NCBI GenBank assembly: GCA_947168335.1
Contig: CAMVLM010000005.1
Location: 1 to 51,158 of the forward strand
Direction: 5' to 3'
DNA length: 51,158 bases
Source: an uncultured Butyrivibrio sp.
GTDB taxonomy: Bacteria > Bacillota > Clostridia > Lachnospirales > Lachnospiraceae
Part shown: in pieces, positions 44,217 through 51,158 of the stretch
Layout: each line of letters opens with the position of its first letter
Numbering within the stretch: position 1 is the first letter of the stretch
Notes under the pieces: model-generated
What the model was told of the DNA's origin: nothing
What the model saw: only the letters and a program-made list of their open reading frames with translations
Databases searched by the model: none
Made by a program: the position numbers and the translations under genes

Positions 44217-45410
44217 TTAATAGATCAGGGGCTCCAATATGGAAATCATTTTATCCACATCTTCTTTTGAAATAATAAGCGGAGGTATGAAACGAATGAT
44301 GTTCGTGCCTGCATTTATTAGTATAAGACCATTCTCCAATGCCTTATTTATTATATCTCCCACGGGATGGTCAAACTCAAGTCCCTGAAGAAGTCCGCTA
44401 CCGCGCCTGTCTATAACAGAATCGTGTTTATCTTTAATCTCATCGAGACGTTTCTCCAGATAACCGGAAACCTCTCTCACGTTATCTATTATATGGTTAG
44501 TATCGAATAAATCAAGAACTTTGTCTATAGCTGCACAAGCCAGCGGATTACCGCCGTAAGTGGTTCCGTGATCACCGGCAACAAGTGAATTCTGGCCAAC
44601 TTTTTCCGTCATCAGAAAAGCGCCTACAGGCACTCCACAGCCAAGCGCTTTGGCAGTTGTCATGATATCGGGTTTTACGCCGAACTTCTGCCATGCATAC
44701 ATGTAACCGGTTCTGCCCATACCACACTGTATCTCATCAAGAATAAGAAGAATATCCTTCTCATCGCAAAGGGCTCTTACATCTTTTAAGAAGCTTTCTG
44801 TCGCAGGATAGATTCCGCCCTCGCCCTGAACCGTCTCCATAATAATGGCACAGGTCTTGTCAGTAACAAGGGATTTTACACTCTCAATATCATTATAATC
44901 TGCAAACTTTATATTGCCGATCATGGGCTCAAATGCCTCACGATAGTGGGGATTACCTGTAACTGAAAGTGCACCGAAAGTTCTGCCGTGGAAGGAATGG
45001 TTCATAGCTATGATCTCATGATCTGTGTGTCCGTCCCTGAGAAAAGCATATTTTCTTGCAGCCTTCAGCGCGCCTTCTACAGCCTCAGCTCCACTGTTTG
45101 TGAAGAATACTCTGTCCATTCCGGAAGCCTTTTTTATTTTTCCGGCAGCCTCAATTGCAGGTACATTGTAATAATAGTTTGAAGTATGGATAACCTTATC
45201 AATCTGAGACTTCAGAGCATCATTGTACTCTTTGTTTCCGTAGCCAAGGGCAAAAACGCCTATACCAGAAACAAAATCCAGGTACTCTTTTCCGTCTATG
45301 TCATATAATGTAACGCCCTCTCCTTTATCAAGAACGATCTGATAACGATTATAGGTGTGAAGCAGATCCTTTTCTGCTTCCTCAATGTAGTTCTTCATTT
45401 TTTCACTCAT
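44217..45410 (-). CDS. argD: Acetylornithine aminotransferase
   Basis: PLP-dependent class III aminotransferase (397 residues) that converts N-acetylglutamate semialdehyde to N-acetylornithine. Seen: YLDFVSGIGVFALGYGN, FFTNSGAEAVEGALKAARKY, SFHGRTFGALSVTG, VQGEGGIYPA, LDEIQCGMGRTG, and the PLP lysine in MTTAKALGCGVPVGA, followed by HGTTYGGNPLACAA. Fourth biosynthetic gene of argC-GNAT-argJ-argB-argD. Ornithine aminotransferase is excluded by the operon. Confidence 0.96.
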   Translation of the reverse strand: MSEKMKNYIEEAEKDLLHTYNRYQIVLDKGEGVTLYDIDGKEYLDFVSGIGVFALGYGNKEYNDALKSQIDKVIHTSNYYYNVPAIEAAGKIKKASGMDRVFFTNSGAEAVEGALKAARKYAFLRDGHTDHEIIAMNHSFHGRTFGALSVTGNPHYREAFEPMIGNIKFADYNDIESVKSLVTDKTCAIIMETVQGEGGIYPATESFLKDVRALCDEKDILLILDEIQCGMGRTGYMYAWQKFGVKPDIMTTAKALGCGVPVGAFLMTEKVGQNSLVAGDHGTTYGGNPLACAAIDKVLDLFDTNHIIDNVREVSGYLEKRLDEIKDKHDSVIDRRGSGLLQGLEFDHPVGDIINKALENGLILINAGTNIIRFIPPLIISKEDVDKMISILEPLIY

Positions 45411-45434
45411 AGCATGGCACTCCGTTTTCTATTA

Positions 45435-46322
45435 TTATTCCATTTCTTCGTCATCAGGTATGAACATTGTTCCCACACCTTTGTTGGTATATACCTCCAG
45501 AAGAAGGCAATGAGGAATTCTTCCGTCAAGGATATGCACGCTGTGAACTCCCTCTTTAACAGCATCAGTACAATTGTTAAGCTTGGGAAGCATGCCTCCA
45601 CCGATTGTTCCGCTGGCAATAAGTTCCTCAGCCTGTGAACAGGTAAGTCTTGAAATGAAAGATGAGGGATCGTTGATATCCCTGTATACACCTTCGATAT
45701 CCGTAAGAAATGCAAGCTTGTCAGCGTGTACAGCCTTGGCAATAGCGCATGCTGCATCATCTGCGTTTATGTTATAGGTATCAAAATTCTCATCCATTCC
45801 AACAGGGGCGATGATAGGAAGATAATCATTATCAAGAAGATCATATAAAATCTTCGGATCAACTTTCTCAACTTCGCCAACAAAGCCAATATCCTTGCCG
45901 TCAGATAACTTTTTCTTTGCTTTTAAGAGACCTGAATCCTTACCGCAGATTCCGATAGCTTTAACACCAAGCTCCTGTACCATTCTTACAAGGCACTTAT
46001 TTACCCGTGAAAGAACCATCTCTGCAATTTCCATTGTCTCGGCATCGGTAACTCTGAGACCGTTTACGAATTCAGCCTCTTTGCCGACCTTGCCTACCCA
46101 CTTGCTGATAGCTTTTCCGCCGCCGTGAACGATGATGGGCTTGAATCCCACAAGCTTTAAAAGAGTAACATCTTTTATGACATTCTTTTGAAACTCCTCG
46201 CTCTCCATTGCGCTTCCGCCGTACTTTACAACAATGATCTTGCGATTAAATTTCTGAATGTAAGGAAGCGCTTCAATAAGCACCTCCGCCTTTTTTAATA
46301 CTTCCTGCATATCCTTGTCCAT
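45435..46322 (-). CDS. argB: Acetylglutamate kinase
   Basis: Amino-acid kinase (295 residues) that phosphorylates N-acetylglutamate. Seen: [81 protein letters not shown], and [17 protein letters not shown]. The N-terminal helix before KYGG (residues 1-25) is of the type linked to arginine-sensitive hexameric enzymes, so feedback inhibition is plausible. 25 nt upstream of argJ end; coupled operon. Confidence 0.96.
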   Translation of the reverse strand: MDKDMQEVLKKAEVLIEALPYIQKFNRKIIVVKYGGSAMESEEFQKNVIKDVTLLKLVGFKPIIVHGGGKAISKWVGKVGKEAEFVNGLRVTDAETMEIAEMVLSRVNKCLVRMVQELGVKAIGICGKDSGLLKAKKKLSDGKDIGFVGEVEKVDPKILYDLLDNDYLPIIAPVGMDENFDTYNINADDAACAIAKAVHADKLAFLTDIEGVYRDINDPSSFISRLTCSQAEELIASGTIGGGMLPKLNNCTDAVKEGVHSVHILDGRIPHCLLLEVYTNKGVGTMFIPDDEEME

Positions 46323-46347
46323 GGTTTTTCCTCCAAATCCTCTCAGC

Positions 46348-47571
46348 TCAGCTTCTGTAATCTGCGTTTATTTTTACGTAATCGTAAGAAAGATCGCATC
46401 CCCATGCAGTAGCCTCTTCGCTGCCCATGTTCATATCAACTTCAGCAATGACTTCCTTCTGACTAAGTACTTTTGTTGCATAATCTTCATCGAATTTCTG
46501 TGGATCACCGTTTTTGAATAACAAAACGCTTCCTGCAGTGCTCTCCATACTAAGCACAACTTTTTCAGGATCAAATACAACACCCGAATAACCAAGTGCA
46601 CAAAGTATTCTTCCAAAGTTGGCATCATGTCCGTATATCATTGCCTTGGTAAGTGATGAACAGATAACAGACTTCGCAAGAGTCCTTGCATTTTCCTTTG
46701 TATCTGCATTTTTAACATGAACGGTGAAAAGAGCCGTAGCGCCTTCTCCATCTCCTGCAAGCATTCTTGCGATCTCTTTGCAGATTGTATAAAGCGCTTC
46801 CTCGAAGTTCTTATAATCCTGTCCTTCTTCAAGGATTTCACTGTTTCCAGCTTCTCCGTTTGCAAGAACCATAACCGAATCATTTGTGGACATATCGCCG
46901 TCAACAGAGATCATGTTATAGGTTTCGTTTGCAACCTTCCTCAAAGCCTTCTGAAGAAGATCATGAGAAATGGAAACATCAGTTGTCACAAATGAAAGCA
47001 TAGTGCACATGTTGGGATGAATCATTCCTGAACCTTTTGCAAGTGCACCTATCCTGCAGGTCTTACCGCCTGCTTCAAACTCTACTGCCATTTCCTTTGA
47101 ATGAGTATCTGTTGTCATGATTGCTTCAGCTGCACCCGTTCCTGCTTCAAGTGAATCTGAAAGTTCAGGTACCATTATCCCGATGCCCTTCTTTACAGCT
47201 TCAATATTCATCTGCATACCGATTACACCGGTAGATGCAATAAGCACGGAGTTTTCCGGAACGCCAAGGAGATTTGAAACTTCTACTGCTGTCTCGCTGC
47301 AATACTTTCTGCCCTCCTCACCGGTACAGGCATTTGCAATTCCCGAGTTTCCAACGATGGCATGCACAGGATGAATTCCACTGCATATCTCCCTGTCCCA
47401 TAAAACCGGCGCTGCCTTTACCACATTACTGGTAAAAACACCTGCTGCCGTACAGGGTGACTCACTGTAAATAAGCAGCATATCCTTTCGTCCCTTATAT
47501 TTGATACCGGCCTCAGCACTTGCTGCCTTAAACCCTTTTGCTGCTGTAACTCCGCCTTCGATAATTTTCAT
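46348..47571 (-). CDS. argJ: Glutamate N-acetyltransferase / ornithine acetyltransferase
   Basis: 407-residue enzyme that recycles the acetyl group from N-acetylornithine to glutamate. The chain self-cleaves before the catalytic threonine T190 in NMCTMLSF. Also seen: [30 protein letters not shown] N terminus, [35 protein letters not shown], and [12 protein letters not shown]. In most homologues the residue before the Thr is Ala; here it is Cys. GGAGG 6 nt before the ATG; 18 nt after the GNAT gene. Confidence 0.96.
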   Translation of the reverse strand: MKIIEGGVTAAKGFKAASAEAGIKYKGRKDMLLIYSESPCTAAGVFTSNVVKAAPVLWDREICSGIHPVHAIVGNSGIANACTGEEGRKYCSETAVEVSNLLGVPENSVLIASTGVIGMQMNIEAVKKGIGIMVPELSDSLEAGTGAAEAIMTTDTHSKEMAVEFEAGGKTCRIGALAKGSGMIHPNMCTMLSFVTTDVSISHDLLQKALRKVANETYNMISVDGDMSTNDSVMVLANGEAGNSEILEEGQDYKNFEEALYTICKEIARMLAGDGEGATALFTVHVKNADTKENARTLAKSVICSSLTKAMIYGHDANFGRILCALGYSGVVFDPEKVVLSMESTAGSVLLFKNGDPQKFDEDYATKVLSQKEVIAEVDMNMGSEEATAWGCDLSYDYVKINADYRS

Positions 47572-47589
47572 AATAAGCCTCCAAAAGCA

Positions 47590-48036
47590 TCACGCTTTAA
47601 TAAATTCGGTAATATTGTTTTCATTTAATGTAAAGTCGTAATAGTTCATGTCATCTCTAAGGGTCCATCCCATTCTCTGCCAGAAGGCATTACCTACTTT
47701 ATTAGTAACAAAAGCGTTCAGGGCCACTTTATTTATCTTTTCTTCCTTTAATCTCTCGATACAGAACTCAACCATCTTTTTTCCGATGCCATGACGTCTG
47801 TAATCCTTATTTACGCACACATGGTAAAAGCAGGCTCTTCTGCCGTCGTGTCCGCAAAGTATTGCTCCGACTATTTTGCCATCCTCAACGTCAACAGCAC
47901 TGGTTGTCGGATTTCTCATAAGAAACATCTCAACGCCCTCAAAAGAATCGTCAATTGTTCTGATTCCGAAACCATCTATTGAATTCCAAAGTGCAAAGAC
48001 TTCTTCATAGTCTTCTATTTTCATTGTTCTTACCAT
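47590..48036 (-). CDS. GNAT acetyltransferase inside the arg operon (YpeA-like)
   Basis: 148 residues, one GNAT domain. The acetyl-CoA site is in VNKDYRRHGIGKKMVEFCIERL, and the C-terminal part NAFVTNKVGNAFWQRMGWTL matches small YpeA/RimI-like members. The ATG at 48036 follows GGGAG; a start at 48078 lacks one. It sits between argC (42 nt) and argJ (18 nt), so it may be an alternative N-acetylglutamate synthase, a role some short GNAT proteins fill in bacteria; ArgJ can also supply acetylglutamate, so the role would be priming. Direct assignment is not possible. Confidence 0.82.
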   Translation of the reverse strand: MVRTMKIEDYEEVFALWNSIDGFGIRTIDDSFEGVEMFLMRNPTTSAVDVEDGKIVGAILCGHDGRRACFYHVCVNKDYRRHGIGKKMVEFCIERLKEEKINKVALNAFVTNKVGNAFWQRMGWTLRDDMNYYDFTLNENNITEFIKA

Positions 48037-48078
48037 GCTGCAAATCTCCCGGTCTGAATTAATATAAGAAAAAAACAA

Positions 48079-49134
48079 TCAGGGAAAAGCAGGAACCATT
48101 TCAAGTCCCGTGCTCTCTTCAAGGCCAAACAGAATATTCATGTTCTGAACCGCCTGTCCGGCAGCTCCCTTTACAAGATTGTCGATAGCACCCATCATGA
48201 TCACTCTTCCGGTTCTCTCATCAATCTTAAATCCTATATCCACGAAATTACTGTTTTCAACCCATCTGGTCTCGGGATAAACTCCCTTGGGCAGTACTCT
48301 TACAAATTTCTCATCCTTATAATACTTGTCATATGCTGCCCTGATCTCCTCTTCTGTAGGAAGGCTGCCATCAGGCTTCTTGACAAGTGATGCATATTCT
48401 GTTGCAAGAATTCCTCTGTTCATGGGAGCAAGATGCGGTGTAAAGTTGATCACTATATCGCTTCCAAAAGCGTATCCAAGCTGTTCCTCTATCTCAGGAG
48501 TATGTCTGTGATTTGTAACTCCATAAGGCTTTGCGCTTTCATTTACTTCGCAGTAAAGATTGGCTGTCTTGGCACCTCTTCCTGCTCCGGATACTCCGCT
48601 TAATGCATCCACGATAAGAGTGTTTGGATCGATAAGCTTCTCCTTAACAAGAGGATATGCTGTAAGTATTGAACAGGTTGTGTAGCATCCCGGGTTGGCA
48701 ACAAGTCTCTTTCCTTTGATGCTGTCCCTGTTGATCTCACAAAGTCCGTAAACAGCTTCCTCAATATACTGCGGTGACTTGTGCTCTATGCCATACCATT
48801 TTTCATATATATTTACGTCTTTTAATCTGAAATCAGCTGAGAGATCAATAATCTTTACCTTACTTAATATCTCATCATTAACCAGTCCCGCACAGAGTCC
48901 CTGGGGAGTCGCCGTAAAGATCACGTCAACCTTCTCAGCAAGTTCTTCCATATTATCATCGAGGCATTTATCATCTACTATCTGAAAAAAGTTTCCATAT
49001 ATAGAACTGAATCTTTCATCTATATAACTTCTTGATCCATACCACACAATCTCAGCCTGTGGATGTGAATATAAAATCCTCGCAATTTCTGCGCCCGCAT
49101 AACCCGTTGCGCCAATTATTCCAACCTTAATCAT
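48079..49134 (-). CDS. argC: N-acetyl-gamma-glutamyl-phosphate reductase
   Basis: NADPH-dependent reductase (351 residues), third step of arginine synthesis, giving N-acetylglutamate semialdehyde. Seen: KVGIIGATGYAGAEIARIL (nucleotide fold), FTATPQGLCAGLV, IIDLSADFRLKD, catalytic C150 in VANPGCYTTC, and SGVSGAGRGAK. First gene of the arg operon, with GGAGG 5-6 nt before the ATG. Controlled from the divergent region shared with argG. Confidence 0.97.
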   Translation of the reverse strand: MIKVGIIGATGYAGAEIARILYSHPQAEIVWYGSRSYIDERFSSIYGNFFQIVDDKCLDDNMEELAEKVDVIFTATPQGLCAGLVNDEILSKVKIIDLSADFRLKDVNIYEKWYGIEHKSPQYIEEAVYGLCEINRDSIKGKRLVANPGCYTTCSILTAYPLVKEKLIDPNTLIVDALSGVSGAGRGAKTANLYCEVNESAKPYGVTNHRHTPEIEEQLGYAFGSDIVINFTPHLAPMNRGILATEYASLVKKPDGSLPTEEEIRAAYDKYYKDEKFVRVLPKGVYPETRWVENSNFVDIGFKIDERTGRVIMMGAIDNLVKGAAGQAVQNMNILFGLEESTGLEMVPAFP

Positions 49135-49466
49135 TGTTTGCCTCCGTTAAATCTTCACTTATATGCTTTGCTATAGTCATTAACAATTATAAGCTTTGTG
49201 GAATAGTATAAGCAACATAACGTAAATATGCAAGGATTATTTATATTTATGCAAATAAATGTGAATTTTATAAATTTTTATGCATAAAGTACTTGTAATA
49301 ATGTTAACACTGATGTATAGTTTTCGTTGTACACAAATTAAGGCCCATTGAAAAAAGTCTTGATTTATCTATATATCTGGTGTATTTATACAGATATAAA
49401 TGAAATATACATCCGATATACAACATTAAAAAGTTTATTCATTTAATAATGAGAGGAGACGAAAAC
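49135..49466. promoter_or_regulatory. Divergent argC / argG control region with candidate ArgR boxes
   Basis: 332 nt, very AT-rich. argC: minus-strand TTGCTT (49210-49215), 18-nt spacer, TATAAT (49186-49191). argG: TTGAAA (49349) / TATATA or TTGATT (49360-49365), 17 nt, TATTTA (49383-49388). Between them lie three AT-rich boxes ending in ATGCA (49228, 49249, 49280), spaced 21 and 31 bp, that is, two and three helical turns. The last, TAAATTTTTATGCAT, differs by one base from the ArgR/AhrC core TGAATnnnnATKCA; AATGTGAATTTTATAAAT (49258-49275) is a further partial match. Operator assignment is inferred. Confidence 0.55.
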
Positions 49467-50696
49467 ATGGCAAAGGAGAAAGTAATTCTTGCATATTCCG
49501 GAGGTCTTGATACAACTGCTATCATTCCGTGGCTTAAGGAAAATTATGATTATGAAGTTATCTGTGTCTGCATCGACTGCGGACAAGAGGAAGAGCTGGA
49601 CGGTCTTGAAGAGAGAGCAAAGAGCTGCGGCGCTTCCAAGCTCTACATTTTGGATGTAATTGATGAGTTCTGTGATGAATATGTAGTTCCCTGTGTTCAG
49701 GCACATGCAGTATATGAGAACAAGTATCTGCTGGGAACATCCATGGCTCGTCCCCTCATCGCAAAGAAGCTTGTAGAGATCGCAAGAAAAGAGGATGCTG
49801 TTGCTATCTGCCACGGTGCAACCGGTAAGGGTAATGACCAGATCCGTTTCGAGCTTGGAATCAAGGCTCTTGCACCTGACATCAAAATCATTGCAGCCTG
49901 GAGAAGTGACAAGTGGACAATGGATTCTCGTGAATCTGAAATTGAATACTGCAAACAGCACGGAATCAACCTTCCTTTCTCAGCTGACAGCAGTTACAGC
50001 CGTGATCGTAACTTATGGCATATCTCTCACGAGGGCCTTGAGCTCGAGGATCCCAACGAGGCGCCTAACTACAAGCACCTTCTTGTACTTGGCGTAACTC
50101 CCGAGGATGCTCCCGATGAACCCACAACCGTTACAATGACTTTTGAGGCAGGTGTTCCGAAGTCTGTAAACGGCAAAGAGATGAAGGTTTCCGACATCAT
50201 CCGCACACTTAACAAGCTCGGTGGAGAAAACGGAATCGGTATCGTAGATATCGTAGAGAACCGTGTAGTTGGTATGAAGTCCCGTGGTGTATATGAGACT
50301 CCCGGCGGTACAATTCTTTACGAAGCACATCAGCAGCTTGAGGAGCTCATCCTTGACCGTGATACATACACAATGAAGAAGGATATGGGCAACAAGTTCG
50401 CAGATCTTGTTTACGAAGGAAAATGGTTCACACCTCTTCGTGAAGCTGAACAGGCTTTCATCGAGTCAACCCAGAAGTATGTTACAGGTGAGGTTAAGTT
50501 CCGTCTCTACAAGGGTAATATCATCAAAGCCGGAACAACATCACCCTACTCTCTCTACAATGAGTCAATCGCATCCTTCAAGACAGGTGACCTTTATGAT
50601 CACCACGATGCAGAGGGCTTCATAAACCTCTTTGGTCTCTCATGCAAGGTTCGTGCTATGAAGATGCAGGAAGTAGAAGGTAAGAAAAACATCTGA
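49467..50696 (+). CDS. argG: Argininosuccinate synthase
   Basis: 409 residues; joins citrulline and aspartate with ATP. Seen: the PP-loop [18 protein letters not shown], the ATG-site [47 protein letters not shown], and [13 protein letters not shown]. The ATG at 49467 follows AGAGGAG by 8 nt; an ATG at 49449 has no room for a ribosome site. Codon choice (CGT for Arg, CTT/CTC for Leu) is more biased than in its neighbours, pointing to high expression. argH is not in the window. Confidence 0.97.
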   Translation: MAKEKVILAYSGGLDTTAIIPWLKENYDYEVICVCIDCGQEEELDGLEERAKSCGASKLYILDVIDEFCDEYVVPCVQAHAVYENKYLLGTSMARPLIAKKLVEIARKEDAVAICHGATGKGNDQIRFELGIKALAPDIKIIAAWRSDKWTMDSRESEIEYCKQHGINLPFSADSSYSRDRNLWHISHEGLELEDPNEAPNYKHLLVLGVTPEDAPDEPTTVTMTFEAGVPKSVNGKEMKVSDIIRTLNKLGGENGIGIVDIVENRVVGMKSRGVYETPGGTILYEAHQQLEELILDRDTYTMKKDMGNKFADLVYEGKWFTPLREAEQAFIESTQKYVTGEVKFRLYKGNIIKAGTTSPYSLYNESIASFKTGDLYDHHDAEGFINLFGLSCKVRAMKMQEVEGKKNI

Positions 50697-50705
50697 TTCA
50701 TAACT

Positions 50706-50747
50706 AAAAATGCCTGTGCAGGTTTTAAACTGCACAGGCATTTTTTT
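50706..50747. terminator. Bidirectional terminator after argG
   Basis: Perfect stem TGCCTGTGCAG / CTGCACAGGCA, A5 on the left and T7 on the right, between convergent argG and the DUF1294 gene. Confidence 0.92.
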
Positions 50748-50762
50748 GTCATTATATATTTA

Positions 50763-51056
50763 TTATCTGAAAAGCACCTCAATTGGTGAATAGTATATTG
50801 CTGCTGCCATCCCAATCTGAAGAAGTAATATAACAGGCATAAAAACCACAAAATACCAGTGCTTTGTTTTGTGCCTGAAGCTGTACATTCCGATAATACT
50901 TCCCAAACTGCCACCCATGATCGCCAGAATAAACAATATTGATTCAGGTGTCCTGAAGGCGTGTTTCTTTGCTTTTCTTTTGTCATTTCCCATTGCGAGA
51001 AAACTTATTAAATTTATAACGGCTAAATACGTAATTAATAATTCTAATGAGTTCAT
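50763..51056 (-). CDS. DUF1294 small membrane protein
   Basis: 97 residues, matching the ~90-residue DUF1294 (YsdA-like) family: TM1 (ELLITYLAVINLISFLAM), the basic loop GNDKRKAKKHAFRTPESILF, TM2 (LAIMGGSLGSIIGMYSFRHKTKH, with the family GGS/G.YxFRHKT motif) and TM3 (FVVFMPVILLLQIGMAA). The role of the family is unknown. The ATG at 51056 is the only one giving the usual length; its ribosome site is weak. Confidence 0.88.
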   Translation of the reverse strand: MNSLELLITYLAVINLISFLAMGNDKRKAKKHAFRTPESILFILAIMGGSLGSIIGMYSFRHKTKHWYFVVFMPVILLLQIGMAAAIYYSPIEVLFR

Positions 51057-51152
51057 GAAGTCTATTTTATATAAAAGAAACCTTATTTGCAAACTGAAGT
51101 TTAGGGCCGCGTAAATTTACTGTAGGATTTAATAGGTTAAAGGAACCTTGAT

Positions 51153-51158
51153 ATGCTC
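51153..51158 (+). CDS. Possible start of a further plus-strand gene, cut by the window
   Basis: ATG at 51153, 7 nt after AAAGGAA, in the 102-nt stretch following the DUF1294 gene; only two codons are visible. Weak evidence. Confidence 0.25.

Noticed and set aside
1..51158. CRISPR array, prophage, IS element, tRNA or rRNA
   Set aside because: No spaced repeats, integrase/transposase frames or RNA gene motifs were seen on reading.

Overview
The window (about 51 kb, roughly 40 % GC by eye) looks like a chromosomal segment of an anaerobic, low-GC Gram-positive of the Lachnospiraceae (Butyrivibrio / Pseudobutyrivibrio / Roseburia-like). The evidence is the protein families and wording of motifs (YesM/YesN two-component systems, Lpl-type sugar ABC transporters without their own ATPase, FliD-like protein, clostridial-type RlmD), strong GGAGG ribosome sites and U-tailed terminators. 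No mobile element, CRISPR array, rRNA or tRNA was seen. Most genes lie on the minus strand.

Layout, left to right: (1) the almost complete rlmD and a small DUF2007-like protein gene; (2) a rhamnose catabolic operon rhaA-rhaD-rhaB on the minus strand with a divergent AraC-family regulator; (3) a plus-strand FliD-like gene with a leader that looks like a CsrA target; (4) a membrane-anchored, catalytically degenerate NagZ/GH3-like protein; (5) a 0.9 kb region without a gene, which contains what I read as a free-standing structured non-coding RNA of about 366 nt (own sigma-A promoter, perfect 18-bp terminator stem); (6) glyA, a diacylglycerol-kinase-like lipid kinase, a PAP2 membrane protein, a glycosyltransferase, a DUF1653 protein, holA, a tandem ACT protein and a small membrane protein; (7) an 18-kb glycan utilisation locus (16.9-34.2 kb); (8) hflK-hflC; (9) a five-gene unit comEA / response regulator / histidine kinase / GerMN lipoprotein / comEC; (10) the arginine operon argC-GNAT-argJ-argB-argD followed by an orphan solute-binding protein, with divergent argG; (11) a DUF1294 membrane protein and possibly the first codons of another gene.

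The glycan locus is the metabolic centre. A GH31 alpha-xylosidase-type enzyme, a GH42 beta-galactosidase and a GH3 beta-glucosidase, none with a signal peptide, together match the cytoplasmic disassembly of xyloglucan oligosaccharides (Gal, then Xyl, then Glc). A binding lipoprotein and two permeases import the substrate. A second binding lipoprotein is translationally coupled to a YesM-type histidine kinase, and a YesN/AraC response regulator heads the GH42-GH3 unit, suggesting a three-component sensor. A beta-lactamase-fold serine hydrolase is in the same unit and may be a deacetylase. Internal terminators split the locus into three units.

The strongest candidates for something undescribed are the 366-nt RNA, the sensor binding protein/kinase pair, the CsrA-type leader, a hairpin that hides the comEA ribosome site, and phased ATGCA boxes upstream of the arg operon. 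All functions are inferred from sequence reading alone; no database search was possible.
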